Shown: positions 53,380 to 62,765, numbered from the stretch's first letter. The stretch: 64,000 nt of DNA from Nocardioides eburneiflavus (GCF_004785795.1 NZ_SRRO01000001.1:1922001-1986000), one strand, 5' to 3'. Made by a program: numbers and translations. The notes: generated by a model not told the origin, from the sequence alone.

Positions 53380-54687
53380 GTGACGACGACGACGCCACCC
53401 GCTCCTGCCCCCTCGGGACCCACCGCCCCGCCCCGCCTCCACTGGGCGTGGGTCGTCGCGGCCGTCGCCTTCGTGACCCTCGTCGGCGCCGCGGCCTTCC
53501 GCTCGGTGCCCGGCGTCCTCATCGAGCCCCTGCACGACGAGTTCGGCTGGTCGCACGGACTCATCGGCTCCGCGGTCTCGCTCAACCTCATGCTCTTCGG
53601 GCTCATCTCGCCCTTCGCCGCCGCGCTGATGGACCGCTTCGGCGTACGCCCGGTCGTCACGTTCGCCCTCGTCATGGTGGCCGTCGGCAGCGGACTCACC
53701 GTCTTCATGTCCGAGCCCTGGCAGCTCGTCCTGTGCTGGGGCCTGCTCGTCGGCATCGGCACCGGCTCGATGTCGATGGCCTTCGTCGCGACCATCACCA
53801 GCCGATGGTTCGTCGCCCGCCGCGGACTCGTCAGCGGCATCCTCACCGCCGGCAACGCGACCGGCCAGCTCATCTTCCTGCCGGTGGTCGCCTGGTTCGC
53901 GACGCACCACGGGTGGCGCACGGCGGCCGTGCTGGCGTCCCTCGCCGCCCTGGCGGTCGTGCCGCTGGTGCTGCTGTTCCTCCGCAACCACCCCGCCGAC
54001 CTCGGCCTGCGGGCCTACGGTGCGACCGACGCGGACCCCGGGCCGCCTCCGCACCAGCACGTCGGCTCGAGTGCCGGCCGGGCTCTCTCGGTGCTGCGCG
54101 ACGCCGCGCGCAGCCGTACGTTCTGGCTGTTGTCGGGCGGGTTCGCGATCTGCGGCATGACGACCAACGGCCTCATCGCCACCCACTTCGTCCCCGCCGC
54201 GCACGACCACGGCATGCCCGCCACGACCGCCGCCTCGCTGCTCGCCGTCGTCGGGATCTTCGACGTCGTCGGCACCATCGCCTCGGGCTGGCTCACCGAC
54301 AAGGTCGACCCGCGGCTGCTGCTCGTCGGCTACTACGCCCTGCGCGGTGTCGGACTGATGGCGCTGCCGGCGCTGATGTCGCCGCACGTCGAGCCCAGCA
54401 TGTGGGTCTTCATCATCGTCTACGGCCTCGACTGGGTCGCGACCGTGCCGCCGACGGTGGCGCTGTGCCGCGAGTGGTTCGGAGCGGCCGCCGGTCCCAT
54501 CGTGTTCGGCTGGGTCTTTGCCAGCCACCAGGTCGGCGCGGCCGTCGCCGCGACCGGTGCCGGGGTCGTCCGCGACGTCACCGGCGGCTACGACCCGGCG
54601 TTCTACGCCGCGGCGGGTCTCTGCGCGATCGCCGCGGTCATGTCCTGGGCGATCAGGCGCACTCCGCAACCGGTCGCGGTCGGCTGA
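53380..54687 (+). CDS. MFS transporter
   Basis: 435 residues with twelve predicted membrane segments. The loop 2-3 motif is DRFGVRPVV, followed by SRWFVARRGLVSGILTAGNA. The central loop lies near residue 200. It resembles oxalate/formate-antiporter or monocarboxylate-type carriers of the MFS, but the substrate is unknown. GTG 53380 lies seven bases after GAGACT, a weak leaderless signal. It is divergent from the GlxA-type gene that may regulate it. Confidence 0.9.
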   Translation: MTTTTPPAPAPSGPTAPPRLHWAWVVAAVAFVTLVGAAAFRSVPGVLIEPLHDEFGWSHGLIGSAVSLNLMLFGLISPFAAALMDRFGVRPVVTFALVMVAVGSGLTVFMSEPWQLVLCWGLLVGIGTGSMSMAFVATITSRWFVARRGLVSGILTAGNATGQLIFLPVVAWFATHHGWRTAAVLASLAALAVVPLVLLFLRNHPADLGLRAYGATDADPGPPPHQHVGSSAGRALSVLRDAARSRTFWLLSGGFAICGMTTNGLIATHFVPAAHDHGMPATTAASLLAVVGIFDVVGTIASGWLTDKVDPRLLLVGYYALRGVGLMALPALMSPHVEPSMWVFIIVYGLDWVATVPPTVALCREWFGAAAGPIVFGWVFASHQVGAAVAATGAGVVRDVTGGYDPAFYAAAGLCAIAAVMSWAIRRTPQPVAVG

Positions 54688-54690
54688 GGA

Positions 54691-55470
54691 TCAGTCGAGG
54701 TCGACGACCACCGGCGCGTGGTCGGACGGCGCGCCGGCGAAACGGGCCGGGTCGCGCTCCTCGCGGTCGACGAACGCCCCGGTCACGCGCGAGGCGAGCG
54801 CGGGCGAGGCGAGGACGAAGTCGATCTTGAGCCCGCGGTCGCGCTCGAATCGCTGGCGGTAGTAGTCCCAGTAGGTGTAGCCCGCGTCGTGCGCGCGGGT
54901 CACCTCGGCGTACCCGTCGTCGAGGAAGCCCTGGAACGCCGCGCGCTCCGGAGGCGTGACATGGGTCGACTTCGCGAACTGCGTGACGTCGAAGACGTCG
55001 TCGTCGGTGGGGCAGATGTTCCAGTCCCCGACCAGCGCGGTCTCCCCGCCGAGCCATCCGCTCGCGGTCGCGCGCAGCCGGGCGAGCCAGTCGAGCTTGT
55101 AGACGTAGTGGGGGTCGTCGGGCTTGCGACCGTTGGGGACGTAGAGCGACCAGACCCGTACGCCGCCGCAGGTCGCGCCGATCGCGCGCGCCTCCACGGC
55201 GGCCGGGTCGCCGAAGTGCGGCATGTCCGAGAAGCCGACCTCGACGTCCTCGAGCCCGACCCGCGAGAGCAGCGCGACCCCGTTCCACTGGTTGAGCCCG
55301 GCGACGGCGATGTCGTAGCCCAGCGCCTGCAGACCCATCAGCGGCAGCTGGTCCTCACGAGCCTTGGTCTCCTGCAGGGCCAGCACGTCGACCTCGTGGC
55401 GCTGCACGAAGGCCTCGACGCGGTCGATGCGGGAGCGGAGCGAGTTGACGTTCCAGGTGGCGATGCGCAC
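54691..55470 (-). CDS. xthA: Exodeoxyribonuclease III
   Basis: 259 residues. The endonuclease/exonuclease/phosphatase fold shows IATWNVNSLRSR, LALQETKA (metal-binding Glu), LYVPNGRKPDDP, GDWNICPTDDDV, LKIDFVLAS and the final SDHAPVVVDL. An AP endonuclease of base-excision repair. GTG 55470 lies six bases after TAGGGT, a leaderless arrangement. Confidence 0.95.
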   Translation of the reverse strand: MRIATWNVNSLRSRIDRVEAFVQRHEVDVLALQETKAREDQLPLMGLQALGYDIAVAGLNQWNGVALLSRVGLEDVEVGFSDMPHFGDPAAVEARAIGATCGGVRVWSLYVPNGRKPDDPHYVYKLDWLARLRATASGWLGGETALVGDWNICPTDDDVFDVTQFAKSTHVTPPERAAFQGFLDDGYAEVTRAHDAGYTYWDYYRQRFERDRGLKIDFVLASPALASRVTGAFVDREERDPARFAGAPSDHAPVVVDLD

Positions 55471-55476
55471 GCGTCC

Positions 55477-55482
55477 ACCCTA
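55477..55482 (-). promoter_or_regulatory. -10 box TAGGGT of xthA
   Basis: Minus-strand TAGGGT ends six bases before GTG 55470, with no ribosome-binding site between. Confidence 0.5.
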
Positions 55483-55697
55483 AGGAATGGACCTCGAGCC
55501 GTACGCCGTGGGGCGGGGAACTCTTTACGCAGGAAACCCTTTACAGATCGGGGGCCGATGGGGGAAGTTCATCGGCACGCACCTGTCTCGGGAACTCGTG
55601 CCAACCTGCAGGACCCTTGGTCGGACCACGTCCGACCCGTGCTCGACTCTCCGAGGCGGCGGTGCACTCCACCCCCCATCGAGAGAGAAGAACGAGC

Positions 55698-56522
55698 ATG
55701 AAGCGCAGTCGACTCGGGGCGATCGCCCTCTCCAGCGCAGCACTCCTCGGCGCCGCCCTCGCCTCACCGGCACTGGCGTCCACGGACTCGGAGATCCCGA
55801 CGTTCCAGCAGTTCCACGCTGACACCTTCAAGGACAGCGACAACCAGTACATCGTCAACGGCGACGAGCCGATCTCCGGCACCGGCGACCTCAAGGCCTA
55901 CTACGACCGGATGATCCACGGCGCCGAGGAGGCAGCCGAGGAGGGCATGACCGCCAACCTCGTGGTCAACACCGTCGGCGGCGCCGACGACAAGTGGACG
56001 ACCAGCCAGGTCGGCAACCTGACCTACTGCGTCAGCACCAAGTTCGGCTCGCGCTACGGCGACGTCGTCAACGCGATGGCGGCCGGCGCCCAGCTGTGGG
56101 AGGACGCCTCCTCCGCGATCGACTACGTCCACGTCTCGTCGCAGGACGCCAGCTGCACCACCCGCAACAAGAGCGTGGTGTTCTCCGTCGAGCCGGTGCA
56201 GACCTCCCAGTACATCGCCCGCGCGTTCTTCCCGAGCTCGCCCAAGCGCTCGCGCAACGTGCTGGTCGACGACTCGATCTGGACCGCCGGCTCCTGGACC
56301 CCGGCCAACATCATGGGCCACGAGCTCGGCCACACGCTGGGCTTCCGCCACGAGCACACGCGGCCCGAGGCCGGGACCTGCTTCGAGGACAACAACTGGC
56401 GTGCGCTGACGCCCTACGACTCCTCGTCGATCATGCACTACCCCCAGTGCAACGGCACGTCGAGCAACCTCAGCATGACCGCCACCGACCGTCAGGGAGC
56501 GGCCGCTCTCTACGGCGCCTGA
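55698..56522 (+). CDS. Secreted astacin-like zinc metalloprotease, copy 1
   Basis: 274 residues. A signal peptide (KRSRLGAIALSSAALLGAAL, cut near SPALAS) precedes a short pro-region. The zinc site is H208, E209, H212 and H218 in HELGHTLGFRHEHTRPE, the extended HExxHxxGxxH motif of metzincins. The Met-turn is SIMHYPQC. Five cysteines are present; C110, C149, C232 and C254 (by rough count) suggest two disulfides. It probably acts outside the cell on protein substrates. Its closest relative here is at 60724. A 227-bp upstream region has no gene and contains repeated CTTTAC boxes near 55523 and 55540. Confidence 0.88.
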   Translation: MKRSRLGAIALSSAALLGAALASPALASTDSEIPTFQQFHADTFKDSDNQYIVNGDEPISGTGDLKAYYDRMIHGAEEAAEEGMTANLVVNTVGGADDKWTTSQVGNLTYCVSTKFGSRYGDVVNAMAAGAQLWEDASSAIDYVHVSSQDASCTTRNKSVVFSVEPVQTSQYIARAFFPSSPKRSRNVLVDDSIWTAGSWTPANIMGHELGHTLGFRHEHTRPEAGTCFEDNNWRALTPYDSSSIMHYPQCNGTSSNLSMTATDRQGAAALYGA

Positions 56523-56555
56523 TCCCCACCCGGATCACCAGACGACAGTGGACCC

Positions 56556-56590
56556 GGACGCCCCCTCCGTCCCGAGCGGAGGGGGCGTCC
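56556..56590 (+). terminator. Strong stem-loop after metalloprotease copy 1
   Basis: GGACGCCCCCTCCG pairs perfectly with CGGAGGGGGCGTCC over 14 bp around a 7-nt loop, 34 bases after the stop. No T run, as in many actinobacterial terminators. Confidence 0.8.
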
Positions 56591-56616
56591 GTCATTGCCT
56601 CGTCGGTGTCGCCCGG

Positions 56617-56622
56617 TAGCGT
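56617..56622 (+). promoter_or_regulatory. -10 box TAGCGT of the acyl-CoA dehydrogenase gene
   Basis: TAGCGT ends six bases before GTG 56629. Leaderless start predicted. Confidence 0.5.
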
Positions 56623-56628
56623 CGGCGC

Positions 56629-58470
56629 GTGTCCACCCCGACCTCTCGCCCGACCTCTCGCCCGACCTCTCGCCCGGCCTCCACGATCCTCTCCGCGCGC
56701 GACCTCGAGTTCCTGCTCTTCGAGTGGCTCGACGTCGAGTCGCTGGGAGAGCGGCCGCGGTTCGCCGAGCACGACCGGGAGTCCTACGAGGCCCTGCTGG
56801 AGCTGTGCGCGCAGCTCGCCACGGACCACTTCGCACCCCACTACCGAAAGAGCGACGTCGAGGAGCCGGTCTTCGACGGGGAGCGCGTACGCCTGATCCC
56901 CGAGGTCGCCACCGCGCTCGAGGCGCTCGCGCGAGCCGACCTGCTCGCGCTCACCCTCGACGAGGAGCACGGCGGCCACCAGGTGCCGCACGTCGTCGCG
57001 TCGGCCTGCATGGCGTGGTTCACCGCGGCCAACATCGGCACCGCGGCGTACTCGTTCCTCACCATGGCCAACGCGAGCCTGCTGCTCGAGCACGGCACCC
57101 CCGACCAGGTCGAGCGCTTCGTGGGGCCCATGCTGGAGGGACGCTTCTTCGGGACGATGACCCTCTCGGAGCCGCACGCCGGCTCGAGCCTCGGCGACGT
57201 CCTCACCCGCGCCGTCCCCGCCGACGACGGCACCTATCGGATCTTCGGCAGCAAGATGTGGATCTCCGGCGGCGACCACGAGATGGGCGACAACATCGTC
57301 CACCTGGTGCTCGCCAAGCTGCCCGACGCCCCGGCCGGCACGCGCGGCATCTCCCTCTTCGTGGTGCCCAAGCACCTCGTGGCCGACGACGGCTCGATCG
57401 GCGAGCGCAACGACGTCGCGCTCGCCGGCATCAACCACAAGCTCGGCAGCCGCGGCACGGTCAACACCGCGCCCGTCTTCGGCGGCGGCGCCTTCACGCC
57501 GGGCGGGGCCGCGGGCGCCGTGGGCTACCTCGTCGGTGAGCCCGACAAGGGCCTGTCCTACATGTTCCACATGATGAACGCGGCCCGGCTCGGGGTCGGG
57601 ATGTCCGCGACCACGACTGCCTACACCGCCTACCTCAAGTCGCTCGAGTACGCCCGCTCCCGCCCGCAGGGTCGTCGGCTGACCGCGGCCGACCCGACCG
57701 CGCCCCAGGTGCCGATCATCGAGCACGCCGACGTGCGCCGGATGCTGCTGGCCCAGAAGGCGTACGTCGAGGGCGCCCTCGCGCTCAACCTCTGGTGCTC
57801 GCGCCTGCTCGACGTGCAGGAGAGCCCGCGCGACGACGCCGAGCGCGCGGAGGCCGGCCTGCTGCTCGACCTGCTGACGCCGATCGCGAAGTCGTGGCCC
57901 TCGCAGTGGGGCCAGGAGAGCAACAGCCTCGCCATCCAGGTGCTCGGCGGCGCGGCCTACACCCGCGACTACGACGTCGAGGCGCACTGGCGCGACCAGC
58001 GGCTCAACCCGATCCACGAGGGCACCCACGGCATCCAGGCGCTCGACCTCCTCGGCCGCAAGGTCCTCGGCGGAGGCGGCGCCTCGCTGGCCGCGCTGGC
58101 CGGCAAGGTCCAGGAGACCGTGGCCCGGGCGCGCGACCTCGGCGGCGAGCCCGCGGCCCACGGGGTTGCGCTGACGTCGATGGTCGACCGCCTCGGAGAG
58201 GTCACCCTCGCGCTCGCCGGGCTGGGCGACGCCGAGCGCACGATGGCCAACGCCACCGTCTACCTCGAGGCGGCCGGTCACGTCGTGGTCGCGTGGATGT
58301 GGCTCGAGCAGCTCGTCGCGGTGGGGGAGAAGGAGGGCGACTTCTACGACGGCAAGCGCGCCGCCGCGCGCTACTTCTTCCGCTGGGAGCTGCCCAAGGT
58401 CGCCCCCATGCTCGACCTGCTCGCCTCGGGCGACACCACGACGCTGGACATGAGAGAAGCCTGGTTCTAG
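56629..58470 (+). CDS. Acyl-CoA dehydrogenase with C-terminal extension
   Basis: 613 residues, the long class with an extra C-terminal dehydrogenase-like domain (after about 480). The FAD-binding middle region shows GTMTLSEPHAGSSLGDVLTR and KMWISGGDHEMGDN. The catalytic base is probably E464 in NPIHEGTHGI. The N-terminus contains three TSRP repeats encoded by three near-identical 12-bp units. Similar enzymes are annotated for fatty acids or 3-methylmercaptopropionyl-CoA (DmdC); the substrate is open. The stop overlaps the convergent gene in CTAG. Confidence 0.92.
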   Translation: MSTPTSRPTSRPTSRPASTILSARDLEFLLFEWLDVESLGERPRFAEHDRESYEALLELCAQLATDHFAPHYRKSDVEEPVFDGERVRLIPEVATALEALARADLLALTLDEEHGGHQVPHVVASACMAWFTAANIGTAAYSFLTMANASLLLEHGTPDQVERFVGPMLEGRFFGTMTLSEPHAGSSLGDVLTRAVPADDGTYRIFGSKMWISGGDHEMGDNIVHLVLAKLPDAPAGTRGISLFVVPKHLVADDGSIGERNDVALAGINHKLGSRGTVNTAPVFGGGAFTPGGAAGAVGYLVGEPDKGLSYMFHMMNAARLGVGMSATTTAYTAYLKSLEYARSRPQGRRLTAADPTAPQVPIIEHADVRRMLLAQKAYVEGALALNLWCSRLLDVQESPRDDAERAEAGLLLDLLTPIAKSWPSQWGQESNSLAIQVLGGAAYTRDYDVEAHWRDQRLNPIHEGTHGIQALDLLGRKVLGGGGASLAALAGKVQETVARARDLGGEPAAHGVALTSMVDRLGEVTLALAGLGDAERTMANATVYLEAAGHVVVAWMWLEQLVAVGEKEGDFYDGKRAAARYFFRWELPKVAPMLDLLASGDTTTLDMREAWF

Positions 58471-60005
58471 GCCGGTTCCCGGGCGACGAAGTCGCTGAGC
58501 AGGCCCGGCGTCGCGGCGTCGGCCAGCGCCACCGCGACCTCGAGGCGTACGTCTCGCACCACCACCCGCTCGGTGCCGGCCGCGGTGGTCGCGGTCAGGT
58601 CGGCGAGGCCGATGCGGCGCTGCCACCACGACTGGCTCACCACCCAGCCGATGATGCCGTCGGTCTCGAGGGCGGTGCGCACGCGCGCCAGCGTGCCGCT
58701 GCCGGCGACGAGGTGGTCGTCGGCGAGGGCGTGGCCGAGGTGGCGGTAGGACGCCTCGCCCACCGCGGCCGCCGCGGCGAGCAGGGCAGCGCCGAGCGCC
58801 ACCAGCCACCACCAGGTCAGGTCGAACCACCACCAGCCGACGGCGAGCAGCACGATGACGTCGAGGGCGTTGCGCAGCTGGCGGAACCACGCCCGGCGGT
58901 GGGCCTTGGTCCCGTGCTCGACGAGGGGGTCGGACAGCGGGCCGCGGCGATCGAGCACGGCCTCGCCGACCCCGACTGCCACGCTGCGTGGGCAGGGCGG
59001 CAGCACCTGGGCGACGCCGCTCTCGACGCCGGTCGCCAGGGTCGACAGCTCGGCTCCGCCGACCATCCGCAGGAGCACCGGCTCGGTCATCTCGACGCCG
59101 CGGACCTTCGTCTCCTCGACGGTGATGGAGCGGGTGGTGAGCAGTCCCGAGGTGAGGTGGAGCGACCCGTGCTCGCGCACCAGCCGGAAGCCCCACCACT
59201 GCAGGACGTAGCCCGCGACCGAGACCACGAGCCACACGACCAGGGCGCCGACGGCGAGCGTCGGCACGACGACCACGAGCGCGAACTGGGTCAGCCACTG
59301 CCACACCGAGGTCGCGGTCTCCTCGTTCCAGATGGGGAGCTCGTCGGCGAACTGCGACAGCACGCCGAGGCCGCCGACCAGGAGCACCAGCCGGCTCAGG
59401 CTGAAGGGCGCGAAGCGCAGCCAGGACCAGTCGATCGTCGCCAGGGGCACAGCGGGAGCGGGCGCCGCCGGGACGTGGGCGGGCACGGTCCCTGCCGCGG
59501 GGTCGGCGTCCTCGGCCTCGGTGGCGTACGGCCGCTCGACGACCGGCGGCTCCGCGATGATCCGGCGTCCGAGCAGGGACGTACGCAGGGTGTGGGCGTC
59601 GGCGACCGCGAGCGCGTCGAGGGTGATCCGGTCGTCATCGACGCCGGTGCCGACCTGGACCTTCTGCAGGCCGAGGATCCGGTGCAGCAACGACGCCTCG
59701 AGGTCGACGCTGCGGACCCGGTCGAGCGGTGCTGTCGACGTGGTCCTGTTGAGGATCCCGCTGCGCACCTGGATCTGGCTGTCGGTGAGCCGGTAGTGGG
59801 TGGTCAGCCACGGGAGGGCGCCGAGGACCAGCGGCGCGACGACCAGCAGGGGGAAGACCAGGGGCCAGAAGCGCATGTCGCTCTGGCTGATGCCGACCAG
59901 GGCGACGACGACGGGTACGACCGCCTGGCCCACGGCCTTCACCGGGTCGAGCAGGAGCTTGCGCGGGCTGAGCCGGACCCAGCCGTTGCCGGGGGCGGGG
60001 ATCAC
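58467..60005 (-). CDS. PH-domain membrane protein, YdbT type
   Basis: 512 residues with three bacterial PH (DUF304) modules, each preceded by paired membrane helices. Module marks are HYRLTDSQIQVRSGILNR near residue 70, LHLTSGLLTTRSITVEETKV mid-protein, and a degenerate third one near 420. This YdbT (COG3428) layout occurs with a small YdbS partner, here the gene at 60002, whose stop overlaps the GTG start as GTGA. In Bacillus these proteins help resistance to bacteriocin-like attacks; here the role is unknown. Confidence 0.85.
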   Translation of the reverse strand: MIPAPGNGWVRLSPRKLLLDPVKAVGQAVVPVVVALVGISQSDMRFWPLVFPLLVVAPLVLGALPWLTTHYRLTDSQIQVRSGILNRTTSTAPLDRVRSVDLEASLLHRILGLQKVQVGTGVDDDRITLDALAVADAHTLRTSLLGRRIIAEPPVVERPYATEAEDADPAAGTVPAHVPAAPAPAVPLATIDWSWLRFAPFSLSRLVLLVGGLGVLSQFADELPIWNEETATSVWQWLTQFALVVVVPTLAVGALVVWLVVSVAGYVLQWWGFRLVREHGSLHLTSGLLTTRSITVEETKVRGVEMTEPVLLRMVGGAELSTLATGVESGVAQVLPPCPRSVAVGVGEAVLDRRGPLSDPLVEHGTKAHRRAWFRQLRNALDVIVLLAVGWWWFDLTWWWLVALGAALLAAAAAVGEASYRHLGHALADDHLVAGSGTLARVRTALETDGIIGWVVSQSWWQRRIGLADLTATTAAGTERVVVRDVRLEVAVALADAATPGLLSDFVAREPA

Positions 60006-60520
60006 GTCGCGTCGCCCTCCGTCGCCGCGGTGATGGCGGTCAGCTGCGCGACCACGTGGGCCGCGGTGTCGGTGTCGAGGCAGTCCACCGTGATCGGACC
60101 GGCTGCCGACGCAGTGGTGACGGTGATCGAGGCGAGCCCGAACATCCGCATCAGGGCACCCTGGCGGGAGTCGACGGTCTGCACGCGGCTGATCGGTGCG
60201 ATCCGCGTCTCGCGGCCGATCCACCCCTCGCGGGTGTGGACCGCGGTGTCGGTGACCTCCCACCGGTGCACCCGGAAGCGGATGCGCGGCATCAGCACCA
60301 CGTGGGCGACCGCGGCCACGGCGAGGAGCAGGACGAGCAGGCCGACCCACGCCGGAGCCCCCGGGACCACCAGCCAGGCGACCAGGGCGCCGGCCACGAG
60401 GACGGCGTCACCGAGCAGCGCCGACACCGTCCAGAAACCGATCGCCCGCGGCGAGACACGGTGGGCCGGCACGCGCAGCACCGGTCCTTCCACGACCGCT
60501 CCGACCCCCACGTCACTCAT
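60002..60520 (-). CDS. PH-domain membrane protein, YdbS type
   Basis: 172 residues. Two adjacent membrane helices (IGFWTVSALLGDAVLVAGAL; WVGLLVLLLAVAAVAHVVL) precede one PH/DUF304 module (YdbS-like: WEVTDTAVHTREGWIGRETR, ISRVQTVDSRQGALMRMFGL). It is the first gene of a two-gene operon. ATG 60520 lies six bases after CAGACT (60527-60532, minus), a leaderless type of spacing. Confidence 0.86.
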   Translation of the reverse strand: MSDVGVGAVVEGPVLRVPAHRVSPRAIGFWTVSALLGDAVLVAGALVAWLVVPGAPAWVGLLVLLLAVAAVAHVVLMPRIRFRVHRWEVTDTAVHTREGWIGRETRIAPISRVQTVDSRQGALMRMFGLASITVTTASAAGPITVDCLDTDTAAHVVAQLTAITAATEGDAT

Positions 60521-60723
60521 GCCCCGAGTCTGTCAGGTCGGACCGCGGGAGTTCCCCCGGCACAAACGTGCAATTGGGATCGTACGCCTCGCCGGACCCC
60601 TTGGTTCTGCAAGTTCATGCAGTGCACAGACCTGGTGCTGGCGGTCACTTCCGCGTCCCCGTCCGGTGCTGGTCAGGTGAGCAGGCGTTACCTCACATTG
60701 CGACCACCAGAAGGACAACAACC

Positions 60724-61554
60724 ATGTTGCACCGCACCATGCTGCGAGCCGCCACCGCGGTCGCCGCAGCAGCCGCCCTCGCCCTCTCCCTCGCCCCGAC
60801 CGCCACCGCGGTCCCGGCGCAGGACCGGGTCCCCACCTTCGGCGAGTTCCAGGCCTCGACGTTCCGCGACGTCGCCGGCCAGTACGTCGTCAACGGCGAC
60901 GAGACGATCGGCAGCACCAAGATGCTGCGCGACTACTACGACGAGATGATCGCGTCCTACCAGGCAGGCGACGGGCCCTCCGCCGAGCTGATCATCAACC
61001 GGGTCTACGGCGTCGACGACAAGTGGTCGGCCACGACGGCGCGCAACCTCACCTACTGCGTGTCCAACAACTTCGGCACCCAGAAGGCCAACATCGTCAA
61101 CGCGATGGCCAACGGCGCCTACCAGTGGGAGGCCGCCTCGTCCGGGGTCAACTTCACCTACGTCCCGTCGGCCGACTCCAACTGCCGCACCACCAACAAC
61201 GCGGTGCTGTTCTCCGTGGAGCCGACCTACACCAACCAGTACATCGCCCGGGCGTTCTTCCCCAGCTCCTCGGACAACCAGCGCAACGTGCTGGTCAACG
61301 CGTCGTCCCTGATGAGCTCGGGCTCCTGGTCGCCGGGCAACATCATGGCGCACGAGCTCGGGCACACCCTCGGCTTCCGCCACGAGCACACGCGGCCCGA
61401 GGCCGGCACCTGCTTCGAGGACAACAACTGGCGCCCGCTGACGCCGTACGACTCGTCCTCGATCATGCACTACCCCCAGTGCAACGGGACGTCGAGCAAC
61501 CTGTCGATGACCAGCACGGACCGTGCCGGCATCCGGGCGGTCTACGGCTCCTGA
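60724..61554 (+). CDS. Secreted astacin-like zinc metalloprotease, copy 2
   Basis: 276 residues, same architecture as the copy at 55698. The signal peptide ends near TATA. Zinc ligands H210, E211, H214 and H220 lie in HELGHTLGFRHEHTRPE. The segments AGTCFEDNNWR and SSSIMHYPQCNGTSSN are identical in both copies, while the N-terminal halves differ more. ATG 60724 has AAGGA eight bases upstream. Both genes share a GGACC-CTTGGT motif upstream (near 55611 and 60594). Confidence 0.88.
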   Translation: MLHRTMLRAATAVAAAAALALSLAPTATAVPAQDRVPTFGEFQASTFRDVAGQYVVNGDETIGSTKMLRDYYDEMIASYQAGDGPSAELIINRVYGVDDKWSATTARNLTYCVSNNFGTQKANIVNAMANGAYQWEAASSGVNFTYVPSADSNCRTTNNAVLFSVEPTYTNQYIARAFFPSSSDNQRNVLVNASSLMSSGSWSPGNIMAHELGHTLGFRHEHTRPEAGTCFEDNNWRPLTPYDSSSIMHYPQCNGTSSNLSMTSTDRAGIRAVYGS

Positions 61555-61579
61555 GGTCCGACTGACACCTTGCGGGAGG

Positions 61580-61607
61580 GAGGGCCCGGCCGGTCGGCCG
61601 GGCCCTC
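61580..61607 (+). terminator. Strong stem-loop after metalloprotease copy 2
   Basis: GAGGGCCCGGCC pairs perfectly with GGCCGGGCCCTC over 12 bp around a GGTC loop, 25 bases after the stop. A short CTGTCAT tail follows. Confidence 0.8.
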
Positions 61608-61674
61608 TGTCATGTCCGGGCAGCGGCCGGGCCGCGCCCCGGCTCGCGTTTCGTCGCCCCGCGCCCCGCAGCCG

Positions 61675-61680
61675 TAGACT
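61675..61680 (+). promoter_or_regulatory. -10 box TAGACT of ychF
   Basis: TAGACT ends eight bases before GTG 61689, matching the ispH promoter box. Confidence 0.5.
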
Positions 61681-61688
61681 CCCCGCCC

Positions 61689-62765
61689 GTGGCTCTCACC
61701 ATCGGCATCGTCGGTCTCCCCAACGCGGGCAAGTCGACGCTCTTCAACGCACTGACCAAGAACGACGTGCTCGCGGCGAACTACCCGTTCGCGACGATCG
61801 AGCCCAACGTCGGCGTCGTGGGGGTTCCCGACGAGCGGCTGCCGCAGCTCGCGGCCGTCTTCGAGTCCGCCAAGGTCCTGCCCGCCACCGTCGAGTTCGT
61901 CGACATCGCCGGCATCGTGCGCGGCGCCTCGCAGGGTGAGGGACTGGGCAACAAGTTCCTCTCCCACATCCGTGAGTCCGCAGCGATCTGCCAGGTGACC
62001 CGCGTCTTCCGCGACGAGGACGTGACCCACGTCGACGGCGAGGTCAACCCCGCCAACGACATCTCGACCATCCAGACCGAGCTGATCTTCGCCGACCTCG
62101 AGACGGTCGACCGGGCGATCCAGCGGCTGGAGAAGGAGTCGCGCAAGGTCAAGGACCTCGTCGCCAACCTCGAGGCCGCCAAGGCCGCCAAGGAGGCGCT
62201 CGAGTCGGGCACCCCGATCATCGCCACCGACATCGACCGCTCCCTGCTGCGCGAGCTGTCGCTGCTGACGGCCAAGCCGTTCATCTACGTCTTCAACTGC
62301 GACGCCGACGAGCTCGGCGACGAAGCGCTGAAGGACCGGATGCGCGAGATCGTCGCGCCGGCCGAGGCCATCTTCCTCGACGCCAAGTTCGAGGCGGAGC
62401 TCGCCGAGATGGATGACGACGAGATGGCGCACGAGATGCTCGCCGAGATGGGCATCACCGAGTCCGGCCTCGACCAGCTCGCGCGCGTCGGCTTCGACAC
62501 CCTCGGCCTCCAGACCTACCTCACCGCCGGCCCCAAGGAGACGCGGGCCTGGACCATCAGGAAGGGCGCCACCGCGCCCGAGGCCGCCGGTGTCATCCAC
62601 ACCGACTTCCAGAAGGGCTTCATCAAGGCCGAGGTCGTCTCATTCGCCGACCTGATGGCCGCCGGCTCCATGCTCAAGGCCAAGGAGGCCGGCAAGGTGC
62701 GCATGGAGGGCAAGGACTACGTCATGGCCGACGGCGACGTCGTGGAGTTCCGCTTCAACGTCTGA
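61689..62765 (+). CDS. ychF: Ribosome-associated ATPase YchF (Obg family)
   Basis: 358 residues. G1 GLPNAGKST near residue 8, G3 [10 protein letters not shown], an NKxE-equivalent NCDADE that makes YchF prefer ATP over GTP, and a C-terminal TGS domain ([20 protein letters not shown]). The Obg-family helical insertion lies between about 130 and 200. It binds ribosomes and affects the oxidative-stress response. GTG 61689 lies directly before the first strand and follows the TAGACT box. Confidence 0.95.
   Translation: MALTIGIVGLPNAGKSTLFNALTKNDVLAANYPFATIEPNVGVVGVPDERLPQLAAVFESAKVLPATVEFVDIAGIVRGASQGEGLGNKFLSHIRESAAICQVTRVFRDEDVTHVDGEVNPANDISTIQTELIFADLETVDRAIQRLEKESRKVKDLVANLEAAKAAKEALESGTPIIATDIDRSLLRELSLLTAKPFIYVFNCDADELGDEALKDRMREIVAPAEAIFLDAKFEAELAEMDDDEMAHEMLAEMGITESGLDQLARVGFDTLGLQTYLTAGPKETRAWTIRKGATAPEAAGVIHTDFQKGFIKAEVVSFADLMAAGSMLKAKEAGKVRMEGKDYVMADGDVVEFRFNV

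Noticed and set aside
55483..55697. Riboswitch (for example c-di-AMP type) upstream of the secreted protease
   Set aside because: The conserved cores of known cell-wall hydrolase riboswitches could not be recognised by eye; only short CTTTAC repeats are visible. A covariance-model search would decide.
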